Shown: piece after piece, positions 54,009 through 62,493 of the stretch
Position numbering within the stretch: position 1 is the stretch's first letter
Layout of the letters: the number at the start of each line of letters is the position of its first letter
Assembly: GCF_004341625.1 (NCBI RefSeq)
Contig: NZ_SLZG01000026.1
Location: 1 to 62,667, forward strand
Source of the DNA: Rhizobium sp. BK376
Lineage (GTDB): Bacteria; Pseudomonadota; Alphaproteobacteria; Rhizobiales; Rhizobiaceae
Length of the DNA stretch: 62,667 bases
Direction: 5' to 3'
Program-made: the position numbers and the translations under genes
The notes under the pieces: generated by a model
The model's database searches: none
The model's input: the letters and a program-made list of their open reading frames with translations, nothing else
Told to the model about the DNA's origin: nothing

Positions 54009-55043
54009 ATGACCGATCGGGGTGAGTCAAAGGACGAAATACGAAACCGACGTTTGGAAAAACTCAGATTTTGGCGCAGGGCCTGCGCCGACGAGAGCGA
54101 CGTTTTCAAGTCCTACAACATGGAGGCGAGCGGCAATCCGCTGATCCTCTTCCATGGTGATTTCGATATGGGCGGCCTTTATGTCCGCCGCCTTGCCACG
54201 GAATGCAATTATCCTATCGTGGCTCTGGCTCCGCAGGGGCTGCACGACAATAATCTGCGCGCGAGCGTGGAATGGATGGCGCGCGAGCGTCTGAAGGACG
54301 TCCTTGCAGTCAAGCCGTCGGGGCCTTACCGGCTCGGCGGCTATTGCAACGGCGCGCTTGTCGCTTACGAGTGCGCGCGGCTGCTTAAGGAAATGGGCCA
54401 CGAGGTCGAGATCATCGTCATGATCGAGCCGTCCTCGCTGAACGCGAAGCCGTTCTATCGTAGGCTATATAGCCTCATGACATCTGTTCTGGTTCCCGAG
54501 GAGAAACGCTCCCCGGCCGTGCAACGGCGCTTCGGGGACTTGATGTACATGGCCTGGGATATTGGCCGCGTTACGCATCTGTCATTTGGCGAAATTGCGC
54601 GATTGGCTCGCTATATCGTCCATCGACGCGCCACGCGACGCAAACGCCTCGTGCAGCAGGAGACTGAGGCTGCAGCAGCAGAGCGTCGGATCCAGGAGAA
54701 GAATGCCTATCTCAGGGCCTTCTATACCGCAGCGATCGCATCCTACCTGCCGCCGCCGGTGACGACGCCTGTCGTTGTGCTGTCGACCGGCCGCGACGGT
54801 GGCGGGCGGCAATGCGGCCTTTACGACGGAACGGTCTGGTCGCGTCTCGCCAGCAACTTCCGCCACATACAATTGCCGGGTCACCATTCGACCTGCCTGT
54901 CGCTGCATGCCGGAGAACTGGCGTCCAATCTCGGCTCGATCCTGCGAGGGCCACCTCCGGGAAGACCGGTTCCTGCTCCTCCACAGCTGACGCTCGTGAG
55001 CAACACGCATACGGCGACCGGCGAACGACAGGGTGTTCGCTGA
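54009..55043 (+). CDS. thioesterase-like alpha/beta hydrolase with Cys nucleophile
   Basis: This 344-residue protein has a thioesterase fold of the type II/NRPS-release kind. NPLILFHGDFDMGG (about residues 43-56) forms the oxyanion region. The nucleophile elbow GGYCNG (110-115) carries Cys113 in place of the usual serine, and the LPGHHSTCL segment (about 292-300) has the catalytic histidine. An inserted helical stretch rich in Arg, Ala and Glu (about 195-240) probably forms the lid. It follows the nadE-like gene by 20 bases with GGGGGAAA before its ATG. It likely releases a product from the carrier protein. Cys-type thioesterases such as that of obafluorin synthetase can form strained rings. 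Confidence 0.78.
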   Translation: MTDRGESKDEIRNRRLEKLRFWRRACADESDVFKSYNMEASGNPLILFHGDFDMGGLYVRRLATECNYPIVALAPQGLHDNNLRASVEWMARERLKDVLAVKPSGPYRLGGYCNGALVAYECARLLKEMGHEVEIIVMIEPSSLNAKPFYRRLYSLMTSVLVPEEKRSPAVQRRFGDLMYMAWDIGRVTHLSFGEIARLARYIVHRRATRRKRLVQQETEAAAAERRIQEKNAYLRAFYTAAIASYLPPPVTTPVVVLSTGRDGGGRQCGLYDGTVWSRLASNFRHIQLPGHHSTCLSLHAGELASNLGSILRGPPPGRPVPAPPQLTLVSNTHTATGERQGVR

Positions 55044-55075
55044 GCATTCCGTACGCAGGTTAGAGAGACAAAATC

Positions 55076-55960
55076 TTAAGCGGGCGAAAGGCGGAAGCGC
55101 ATTTCGCCCGTCATGCGTTCACCTCGCGCCAAGAGCCGCAATCCGCCGAGGTCAGGTAGGCCGAGGTCAGGTAGATTGTATCCATTCGGCAGATGGCTCA
55201 TCGGCTCGAAGCAGAAGAAGTCGGTCCGGTCGATGGGCATGTAGATCATGCCGACGTTAAAGAGCGGATCGGCTTCCAGCAGGAGCCGCATGCCGAGTTC
55301 CGGCCAGGCTATCGCAGCCTTCCCATCCCAGCCTTCGAAGGCATTGTTGACCCATTGCGACGGGAGCAAGGCTCCGTCTCGAAAGTCCAGGCCATTCGGT
55401 ATGCTCTGTCTCCGGTCGGGCAAATGGCCCTCGCGCTCGCTCCAGTAGGCCTGCGCCGATGCCTTGAGGATGGTGTCGGGCGTTCGCGGAAAGAACGGAT
55501 GCTGGCCGAGACCGAAGGGAAAGGGATCGCGCCCCAGATTTTCGACGGAAAGTGCGAGGTGGAGTTCATTTTCGGCAACACGGATCGTGTGTTGTGCCCG
55601 ATAGGCATAGGGAGAGCATTCGTCGGCAGCCTTCTCAAAACTCATCTGCAGATGGTCTTCCGACATCACTTCGATGTCCCATTCTGCCAGCCAGCCATCG
55701 CCATGCAGATAGAGCGGATCGCTGCTGTTCGGTGCGAAGCGGTAGTCCCGCCCGCCGACCGTCATCCTGTTGTGCTCGATGCGGTTGCCGAAGGGTACCA
55801 AGGGAAAGCTCGCTAGGCTCGCATCAGGGCCGCCGGCTGCGACCAGAAAAGGCGTGCCACGGTAGTCGGCAGACAGGATGGCGCCGCCGACCGGGCTGAC
55901 GCGAACAGTCAGATCGCTGCTGCGAAGTGTCCGCTCGCCGTTCGATCGTGGAGAAGTCAC
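55076..55960 (-). CDS. aldose 1-epimerase family protein
   Basis: This 294-residue mutarotase-like protein has the family sequence FPLVPFGNRIEHNRM (about residues 51-65, arginine binding the sugar), DGWLAEWDIEV with its histidine and GLGQHPFFP (about 148-156). It would equilibrate the anomers of an imported sugar before oxidation. It is the last gene of the minus-strand araF-like operon. Its ATG overlaps the permease stop by four bases, so transport and mutarotation are co-expressed. Confidence 0.85.
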   Translation of the reverse strand: MTSPRSNGERTLRSSDLTVRVSPVGGAILSADYRGTPFLVAAGGPDASLASFPLVPFGNRIEHNRMTVGGRDYRFAPNSSDPLYLHGDGWLAEWDIEVMSEDHLQMSFEKAADECSPYAYRAQHTIRVAENELHLALSVENLGRDPFPFGLGQHPFFPRTPDTILKASAQAYWSEREGHLPDRRQSIPNGLDFRDGALLPSQWVNNAFEGWDGKAAIAWPELGMRLLLEADPLFNVGMIYMPIDRTDFFCFEPMSHLPNGYNLPDLGLPDLGGLRLLARGERMTGEMRFRLSPA

Positions 55961-56907
55961 GTTCTCCTGCCGACCGCGGTGGAGCGCAGATTGTCGAGGA
56001 GAACGGCGATGAGCAGGATCAGGCCGCGCACGACATATTGGTAGAAGGCCTGGATGTTGAGCAGGTTCATGACGTTTTCGGCAATGCCCATGATCAGCAC
56101 GCCGACGATGACGCCGGTCATCGCCGCACGGCCACCGGCGAGCGACACACCGCCGAGCACGCAGGCGGAAATGACCGAAAGCTCAAGGCCCGTCGCCGCA
56201 TTCGGCTGGCCCGATGTGATGCGGGAGGCAAGCAAGATGCCGGCGATGGCGCAGACGAGGCCCTGTGCGGCAAAGATCCAGATGCGCATATTGGCGACGT
56301 TGACACCCGCCAGGCGCGACGCTTCTGGGTTACCGCCGATTGCCAGCGTGTTCTTGCCGAAGACGGTGCGGTTCAGGAGGAACCCGAAGAAGACGAAGAG
56401 GATCGCCATGATCCAGATCGGTGTCGGGATGCCGAGGAAGTTGGAGAGCGCCAGCTGGTAGAAATTCGGATCGTTGATGCCGACGGCGCGGCCGTCGGAG
56501 GCGATCAGCGCAAAGCCGCGGACGATCTGCATGGTCGCGAGCGTGGTGATCAGCGCGTTGATGCGGAATTTGGCGATGACGACGCCGTTGACGAAGCCGA
56601 CGAACCCACCGCAGACGAGCGCTGCCAGGAGGCCGAGCAGGATGGAGCCTGTCGCGTTGGATGCCATGACCGCGATCATGCCGCAGAAGGCGACCGTCGA
56701 GCCGACCGAAAGGTCGAAGTCACGCGAGGCGAGGCAGAACATCATCGTGCAGGAGACGATGCCGATCGTGACGACCGATTGCAGCAAACCCAGCATGTTG
56801 CGCTCGGTCAGGAAGTTCGGGACCGTCAGCGCCACGATGACGAAGGCGATGGCAAAGATCATCACAAGACCTTGTTCGCCCAGGAAGATTTTTTTGAGAG
56901 AAGTCAT
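55957..56907 (-). CDS. araH: sugar ABC transporter permease (AraH/RbsC-like)
   Basis: This 316-residue CUT2 permease has about nine helices and the family motif ASRDFDLSVGSTVAFCGM (about residues 59-76), IAKFRINALITTLATMQIV and a late SACVLGGVSLAGGRAAM. It pairs with the ATPase encoded upstream (56925-58430) and the AraF-like binding protein. The AraF relationship suggests L-arabinose or a related sugar such as galactose. Confidence 0.9.
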   Translation of the reverse strand: MTSLKKIFLGEQGLVMIFAIAFVIVALTVPNFLTERNMLGLLQSVVTIGIVSCTMMFCLASRDFDLSVGSTVAFCGMIAVMASNATGSILLGLLAALVCGGFVGFVNGVVIAKFRINALITTLATMQIVRGFALIASDGRAVGINDPNFYQLALSNFLGIPTPIWIMAILFVFFGFLLNRTVFGKNTLAIGGNPEASRLAGVNVANMRIWIFAAQGLVCAIAGILLASRITSGQPNAATGLELSVISACVLGGVSLAGGRAAMTGVIVGVLIMGIAENVMNLLNIQAFYQYVVRGLILLIAVLLDNLRSTAVGRRT

Positions 56908-56924
56908 CGTGACTATATCCTAGC

Positions 56925-58430
56925 TCAGAGAATGCCCGCGGCGTTTTTATCCGGCAGGGCAGCGGTGAGAATCTGGTGTTCGTTGAAATCGGGGCGGGCG
57001 ATATTGGCGGCCACCTTGCCGCCGCACATGACCATGATGCGGTCGGAAATGCCCATGACCTCCGGCAGCTCGCTGGAAATGACGACGATCGCCATGCCCT
57101 CGGCGGCCAGTTCATAGAGGATTTCGTAGATTTCCGACTTGGCGCCGACATCGATGCCGCGCGTCGGCTCGTCGATGACGAGGACCTTGATGCCTTGTTC
57201 CGACAGCCAGCGCCCGAGAATGACCTTCTGCTGGTTGCCGCCCGACAGGTTGATGATGTCCTGCCTGCGCGAAGGCGTGCGCACGCGCAGCTTAGCGATG
57301 AAGCGATCCGCAAGTTCGGCTTCCCGGCGCATGTTGAGGAAGCCGAAAGGGGAAAAGTGGCGGCGGGAGGAGATGGTGATGTTTTCCTCGATCGATCGAC
57401 CCTGGACGATGCCGTCGAACTTGCGGTCCTCCGGGCAAAGCACCATGCCGGCATGGATCGCCGCCCGCGGCCTGTTCGGGCCGATTGCCACACCGTCGAT
57501 GGAGACGGACCCCTGGTAGCGATGATCGGCACCATAGAGAAGACGCGCCATCTCGCTACGGCCGGCGCCGATCAGGCCGAAGAAGCCGAGGATCTCGCCG
57601 CGGCGCACGGAAAAGCTGATGGGCGTCTTCAGCTTCGGACCGGAGAGGTTCTTGACGTCGAGCCTGGTGTCGCCGAGCGACCGCTCGCGCCAGCCCCAGA
57701 TATTGCTGATCTGGCGGCCGACCATCTCGGAAATGATCTGCTCGCGCGTGACCTCGGACATCGACGAATGGTTGGCGGCAAGCTTGCCGTCGCGCAGCAC
57801 GGTCATGCTGTCGCAAAGGCGGAAGATCTCATCCAGGCGATGGGAAACATAGAGAACGACGGTGCCGCGCGCCTTCAGGCGATCGATGAGCTGGAAGAGG
57901 ATTTCGCTTTCGCGCGACGACAGCGACGAGGTCGGCTCGTCAAGCGCGATGACGCGCGCATCGAGCATCACAGCCTTGGCGATCTCGACCATCTGGCGCG
58001 CGCCGATCGACAGCGATGCGACCTTGGCGACAGGATCGATATCGATGCCGATATCGGCGAGCTTCTGCCGCACGGTCTCGACCAGCACCTTGCTCTTGAT
58101 GACGCCGGCAGTATCGGGAAAGCGCCCGAGCCAGAGATTTTCGGCAACCGTCAGTTCCGGGACGAGCTGCAATTCCTGGTGAATGACGATGACGCCGGCG
58201 TGGAAGGCGTCGCGCACGGAGCTGTATCGCTGCTCCTCGCCGTCGATGACGATCGTGCCGCTGTCGGCGGACTGGTCGCCTGACAGAACGCGGATCAGCG
58301 TCGATTTGCCGGCGCCGTTTTCGCCCATCAGGCCGTGCACGGCGCCCTTCTCGACTGACAGCGAGACGTCGGACAGCGCCTTGACGCCGGGATATCCCTT
58401 GGAAATGCCGTTGAATTCTAGGAAGGCCAT
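56925..58430 (-). CDS. araG: sugar ABC transporter ATP-binding protein (AraG-like)
   Basis: This 501-residue double nucleotide-binding protein has a first domain with Walker A GENGAGKST (about 33-41), SIGARQMVEIAK and the Walker B VIALDEPTSSL. The second has GLIGAGRSE, SGGNQQKVILGRW and VLVIDEPTRGIDVG. The start at 58430 (MAFLEFNG) is chosen over a frame start twelve codons earlier because homology begins there. Seventeen bases separate its stop from the permease start. Confidence 0.92.
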   Translation of the reverse strand: MAFLEFNGISKGYPGVKALSDVSLSVEKGAVHGLMGENGAGKSTLIRVLSGDQSADSGTIVIDGEEQRYSSVRDAFHAGVIVIHQELQLVPELTVAENLWLGRFPDTAGVIKSKVLVETVRQKLADIGIDIDPVAKVASLSIGARQMVEIAKAVMLDARVIALDEPTSSLSSRESEILFQLIDRLKARGTVVLYVSHRLDEIFRLCDSMTVLRDGKLAANHSSMSEVTREQIISEMVGRQISNIWGWRERSLGDTRLDVKNLSGPKLKTPISFSVRRGEILGFFGLIGAGRSEMARLLYGADHRYQGSVSIDGVAIGPNRPRAAIHAGMVLCPEDRKFDGIVQGRSIEENITISSRRHFSPFGFLNMRREAELADRFIAKLRVRTPSRRQDIINLSGGNQQKVILGRWLSEQGIKVLVIDEPTRGIDVGAKSEIYEILYELAAEGMAIVVISSELPEVMGISDRIMVMCGGKVAANIARPDFNEHQILTAALPDKNAAGIL

Positions 58431-58499
58431 GGTCGTTCCGCTGAAAAAGAGGCCCGGTAGCAGCAATGCCGCCGAGCCATGATCATCCTGGGAGGATAA

Positions 58500-59483
58500 T
58501 TACTCGATGCCGAGGCTCTTGCGAACGTCCTGATAGTCGTTGCGTAGTGCCAATGAGCCAGACGTGAGCGTCAGCTTCGGCGGCTCCTTGCCGTTGGCGA
58601 TCCAGTCGTACATGTCGAGCGCGGTCTCATAGCCGTGACGCTTCGGCGAGATGATCACGGTTCCGAAGAAGCCGGTCGCGGAAGGCTTCTTGAATTCGTT
58701 GATCGCCGAATCCGCACCGCCGATGCCGACGCCGATGACATTGGCCGCCGGAATGTTGGACGATTCCGTCGCGCGCACCGCGCCGAGCACTGCTTCGTCG
58801 TTCAGGCCGAAGGCGATCCAGTATTTGACATCGGCATGCTTGTTGATGACGGTCGTTGCGGCGTTGAGCGCGGCTTCCGTATCGGTCTTGTCCTGCGGAG
58901 CGTTATAGATGTTATCGGCCGGGAAGCCGGCTGCCTTCAGGACGGAAATCGCGCCTTCGACACGGTCGACGGCAGTCGGAAGCTGGTCGTAGGAGACGCG
59001 GATCGCGCCGACATTCTTCATGTCCCAGCCGCGCTTCTTCATTTCGTCGACGATCGCCTGACCGACAGTCTCACCGATCTTGGTTGCCGAAATGCCCATA
59101 TGCGGGACATCTTCTAGCGCCTTGCCGTCGGCGCCGACGAGGCGGTCGTCCACGGTCATCATCTTCAGCTGATTGGCGGCCGCCTTGGCGACGATGCCGG
59201 GGCCGAGCTTGACGTCGGGCGTGCAGATGATGAAGCCCTGTGCGCCCTGGGCGCCGAGGTTGTCGATCGCCGACTGAACCTTTTCACCATCTTCAGCGCC
59301 GATCTTGACGAGCGTGAAGCCCTTCTCCTTGGCCGCCATGTCGGCGAATTTCCACTCGTCCTGGAACCAGGGCTCTTCCGGCTGCTTGACGACGAAGCCG
59401 ATCTTCACGTCGGCGGCGAATGCGGAGGTCGCGGCGACGATCGCGACGGTACCAGCCAGAAAGGCTGCTTTGAAAAAGCGCAT
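58500..59483 (-). CDS. araF: periplasmic arabinose-type sugar-binding protein (AraF-like)
   Basis: This 327-residue exported protein has a Sec signal peptide (residues 1-23, ending AFA-AD). The mature part agrees strikingly with E. coli AraF: GFVVKQPEEPWFQDEWKFAD, GFIICTPDVKLG, MMTVDDRLVG, SATKIGE and GLNDEAVLGAVRATE. E. coli AraF binds L-arabinose and also D-fucose and D-galactose. The start at 59483 follows AAGGGAGAGAG. It is first in an operon with the ATPase, permease and epimerase, driven from the region next to the divergent GntR gene. Confidence 0.93.
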   Translation of the reverse strand: MRFFKAAFLAGTVAIVAATSAFAADVKIGFVVKQPEEPWFQDEWKFADMAAKEKGFTLVKIGAEDGEKVQSAIDNLGAQGAQGFIICTPDVKLGPGIVAKAAANQLKMMTVDDRLVGADGKALEDVPHMGISATKIGETVGQAIVDEMKKRGWDMKNVGAIRVSYDQLPTAVDRVEGAISVLKAAGFPADNIYNAPQDKTDTEAALNAATTVINKHADVKYWIAFGLNDEAVLGAVRATESSNIPAANVIGVGIGGADSAINEFKKPSATGFFGTVIISPKRHGYETALDMYDWIANGKEPPKLTLTSGSLALRNDYQDVRKSLGIE

Positions 59484-59551
59484 GTCTCTCTCCCTTGAGG
59501 TCTCTTGAATGAGATGCTGCCTCTCCCAGGCAGTATTAGTTGAGTAAGCCA

Positions 59552-59588
59552 AATCATCATACTCGTCAATTGCCTTTGTATGATGATT
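59552..59588. promoter_or_regulatory. paired operator: 11-bp perfect inverted repeat
   Basis: AATCATCATAC (59552-59562) and GTATGATGATT (59578-59588) are perfect inverted copies separated by 15 bases, between the araF-like gene and the divergent GntR gene. Each arm has an ATGAT core like FadR/GntR-family half sites. The distance suits binding of a dimer or two dimers across the promoter. Confidence 0.78.
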
Positions 59589-59637
59589 GCTTTAATGGTT
59601 GATCAGGGAGACGATAGGGTCGAGTGTTTGCTCGACC

Positions 59638-60471
59638 ATGTCCGGCGCAAAGGGAGTGTTGAATTTGGATTCAGTCGATCGGGACAACGGCAGGGATAGC
59701 CAACCCGGGCCCGTGCGCCGTCCGCGTGTCGGCCGCAACGTGACGGCAGCGCTTGCGCAGGACATCTGTTCGGAGCGCTATCCCGTCGGCAGTCCGCTGC
59801 CGCGGGAGAATGATCTCTGCGAGATCTACGGTGTCAGCCGCACCGTCATCCGCGAATCCCTGAAGATATTGGAATCGAAGGGCATGGTGCGCGGCAGGCC
59901 GCGGGTCGGCACCACGGTCTGCGACCGCGACGACTGGAACATCCTCGATGCCGACGTGCTGGAATGGATGGGCCCCTATATCCGCGATTTCGACATTCTC
60001 GGCTGCATCCTCGAGGCCCGCCGCACCATCGAACCGGCTGCTGCCGAATATGCTGCCGAGCGGGCGACCGCCCGCGAGGTCGCCGATCTCGACCACGCCT
60101 GGCGGCAGATGCGCGATTCAGCCCTTGATCCCGAACGTTTCACCGAAGCCGACGTGATGTTCCACACCGTGCTTCTCGGCGCCAGCCACAACCAGGTCTT
60201 TCGCCGCCTGTCGAGCGCCATCCATGCGGCGCTGACCTATGCGCTGCATGCCTCCAACGTCGCCGTCGACAGCCGCGAGGAGGCGATCGTGGTGCATGGC
60301 GAACTGGTCGAGGCGCTGCGACTGCGCGACCGGGCTGCTGCCCGCAACGTTGCCAACCGCATGCTCGATCTTGCCGTGCGCGACCTTGCCGCGGCCGAGC
60401 GGCTGATCGGCCGCGAGCCGACTGCAGGAAAGGACGCTGGCGGCAGGGACAGGCCAGGTGGGTCGCGCTAG
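59638..60471 (+). CDS. GntR-family regulator (FadR/FCD subgroup)
   Basis: This 277-residue transcription factor has a winged helix (about residues 28-90: PLPRENDLCEIYGVSRTVIRE) and a C-terminal FCD ligand domain (about 110-250). RRTIEPAAAEYA, FHTVLLGASHNQVF and the metal-coordinating HGELVEAL histidine are visible there. A metal-dependent sugar-acid effector is likely, as in galactonate or gluconate regulators of this subgroup. The ATG at 59638 is used, although GTG or TTG codons slightly downstream are possible. The neighbouring inverted repeat is its likely operator, and the downstream dehydratase and SDR are probable targets. Confidence 0.88.
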   Translation: MSGAKGVLNLDSVDRDNGRDSQPGPVRRPRVGRNVTAALAQDICSERYPVGSPLPRENDLCEIYGVSRTVIRESLKILESKGMVRGRPRVGTTVCDRDDWNILDADVLEWMGPYIRDFDILGCILEARRTIEPAAAEYAAERATAREVADLDHAWRQMRDSALDPERFTEADVMFHTVLLGASHNQVFRRLSSAIHAALTYALHASNVAVDSREEAIVVHGELVEALRLRDRAAARNVANRMLDLAVRDLAAAERLIGREPTAGKDAGGRDRPGGSR

Positions 60472-60558
60472 AGATATGATCGACACACCCTCTTGTCGCC
60501 ATCGCGGCTGCAAGTCCGACAATTACACCACCTTTGAAAGCCGAAACGGAAGCATGCC

Positions 60559-61707
60559 ATGAAGATCACCAAGCTGACGACCTATATTGTCCCGCCGCGC
60601 TGGCTGTTTTTGAAGATCGAGACCGACGAGGGCGTCGTCGGCTGGGGCGAACCCGTGGTCGAGGGCAGGGCGCTGACCGTCCAGGCTGCCGTCCACGAGC
60701 TAGAGGATTACCTGATCGGCAAGGATCCGTTCCTGATCGAGGATCACTGGAACGTGATGTACCGTGGCGGCTTCTATCGCGGCGGTGCCATCCATATGTC
60801 GGCCTTGGCCGGCATCGATCAAGCGCTCTGGGACATCAAGGGCAAGGCGCTCGGCCAGCCGATCCATTCGCTGCTCGGTGGCCAGGTGCGCGACAAGATC
60901 AAGGTCTATAGCTGGATCGGCGGCGACCGCCCCTCCGACGTCGCCAACAATGCGAAGGATGTGGTTGCCCGCGGCTTCAAGGCGATCAAGCTCAACGGCT
61001 GCGAGGAGATGCAGATCGTCGATACCTATGACAAGGTGGAAAAGGCGGTTGAGACCATCGCCACCATCCGCGCGGCGATTGGCCCGCATATCGGCATCGG
61101 CGTCGACTTCCACGGCCGCGTCCACCGGCCGATGGCCAAGGTGCTCGCCAAGGAGCTCGAGCCCTACAAGCTGTTGTTCATCGAGGAGCCGGTGCTTTCG
61201 GAAAACCGTGAAGCCCTGAAAGAGATCGCCAACCATTCCTCGACGCCGATTGCGCTTGGCGAGCGGCTCTATTCGCGCTGGGACTTCAAGCATGTCCTCT
61301 CGGACGGCTATGTCGATATCCTGCAGCCGGACCTCTCCCATGCCGGCGGCATCACCGAATGCCGCAAGATCGCCGCCATGGCCGAGGCCTATGACGTGGC
61401 GCTTGCCCCGCATTGCCCGCTCGGGCCGATCGCGCTTGCCGCCTGCCTGCAGGTCGACGCCGTCTCCTACAATGCCTTTATCCAGGAACAGAGCCTCGGC
61501 ATCCATTACAACAAGGGCAACGACATCCTCGACTACATCTCCAACAAGGACGTGTTCCAATACGCTGACGGCTTCGTCTCGATCCCGCAAGGCCCCGGCC
61601 TCGGCATCGAGGTCGACGAGGCCTATGTCATCGAACGCGCCAAGCAAGGCCACAGGTGGAGAAACCCCGTCTGGAGGCATGAGGATGGCAGTGTCGCCGA
61701 GTGGTAG
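60559..61707 (+). CDS. dgoD: D-galactonate dehydratase
   Basis: This 382-residue enolase-superfamily enzyme has the same length as E. coli DgoD. The metal ligands Asp183, Glu209 and Glu235 and the bases His185 (DFHGRVH) and His285 (APHCPLGP) fall at the E. coli numbers. It converts D-galactonate to 2-keto-3-deoxy-D-galactonate. The N-terminal capping domain has ITKLTTYIVPPRWLFLKIET. It follows the regulator by 87 bases and precedes an SDR gene by nine bases. With the upstream transporter and epimerase it suggests the De Ley-Doudoroff type of galactose use. Confidence 0.93.
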   Translation: MKITKLTTYIVPPRWLFLKIETDEGVVGWGEPVVEGRALTVQAAVHELEDYLIGKDPFLIEDHWNVMYRGGFYRGGAIHMSALAGIDQALWDIKGKALGQPIHSLLGGQVRDKIKVYSWIGGDRPSDVANNAKDVVARGFKAIKLNGCEEMQIVDTYDKVEKAVETIATIRAAIGPHIGIGVDFHGRVHRPMAKVLAKELEPYKLLFIEEPVLSENREALKEIANHSSTPIALGERLYSRWDFKHVLSDGYVDILQPDLSHAGGITECRKIAAMAEAYDVALAPHCPLGPIALAACLQVDAVSYNAFIQEQSLGIHYNKGNDILDYISNKDVFQYADGFVSIPQGPGLGIEVDEAYVIERAKQGHRWRNPVWRHEDGSVAEW

Positions 61708-61716
61708 GAGGCCAGC

Positions 61717-62493
61717 ATGGTGAACCGGCTCTCCGGCAAGCGTATCCTTGTGACCGGTGCCGCCCAGGGCATCGGCCTTGCCATCGCCAAGGCCTGTGCC
61801 GCGGAAGGAGCGAGCCTTTTCCTCATCGATTTGGACGGGGAGCGGCTGGCCACTGAGGCCGCCGCCCTCCAGGCAACAGGCGCAAAGGTCGGCCACGCCG
61901 AGGCGAATATCGTCGACGCGGCTGCGGTCGCATCAGCCGTCGCCCAGGCGGCAAGGGAGATCGGTCAACTTAATGCGTTGATCAACAATGCCGGCGTCAA
62001 CGTCTTTGCCGAGCCGCTGCAAACGTCCGAGGAGGAATGGCAGCGCTGCTTCGACATCAATCTCAAGGGCGCATGGAACTGCTGCAGGGCGGTGCTCCCC
62101 GATATCATCGCGCAGGGCGGCGGCGCGATCCTCAACATCGCCTCGACCCATGCCTTCACCATCATTCCGCACACTTTCCCCTATCCGCTCGCCAAGCACG
62201 CGCTTCTCGGCATGACGAAATCGCTCGGCATCGAATATGCGGGCAAAGGCGTGAGGGTGAACGCGCTGGCACCGGGCTATGTCGCGACGCAGAAGGTCAT
62301 CGACTACTGGAACAGCTTCCCCGACCCGGAAGCAGCCAAGGCCGAAACGATGAAACTTCATCCGGGCGGCCGCATCGCCACCCCCGAAGAAATCGCACTC
62401 GCCGCGGTCTTCATGATCTCGGACGAATGCCCCTTCATGAACGCCACCTACCTGACGGTGGATGGAGGCCTCAGCGTCCAGCAGCATCCGTGA
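61717..62493 (+). CDS. SDR-family sugar dehydrogenase
   Basis: This 258-residue classical short-chain dehydrogenase has the cofactor loop TGAAQGIG at 13-20, NNAG in the LINNAGVNVF segment, the catalytic Ser in NIASTHAF, Tyr and Lys in FPYPLAKHAL, and a closing TVDGGLSVQ. The acidic DLDGERLA after the second strand points to NAD rather than NADP. Placed directly after dgoD, it is a candidate for galactose or arabinose 1-dehydrogenase, or for oxidation of a deoxy-keto acid. The sequence does not decide this. Confidence 0.88.
   Translation: MVNRLSGKRILVTGAAQGIGLAIAKACAAEGASLFLIDLDGERLATEAAALQATGAKVGHAEANIVDAAAVASAVAQAAREIGQLNALINNAGVNVFAEPLQTSEEEWQRCFDINLKGAWNCCRAVLPDIIAQGGGAILNIASTHAFTIIPHTFPYPLAKHALLGMTKSLGIEYAGKGVRVNALAPGYVATQKVIDYWNSFPDPEAAKAETMKLHPGGRIATPEEIALAAVFMISDECPFMNATYLTVDGGLSVQQHP

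Noticed and set aside
49163..55043. Complete exosortase A/PEP-CTERM system
   Set aside because: No exosortase, PEP-CTERM protein or PLP decarboxylase is present; only the amidotransferase, ligase and carrier resemble that set.
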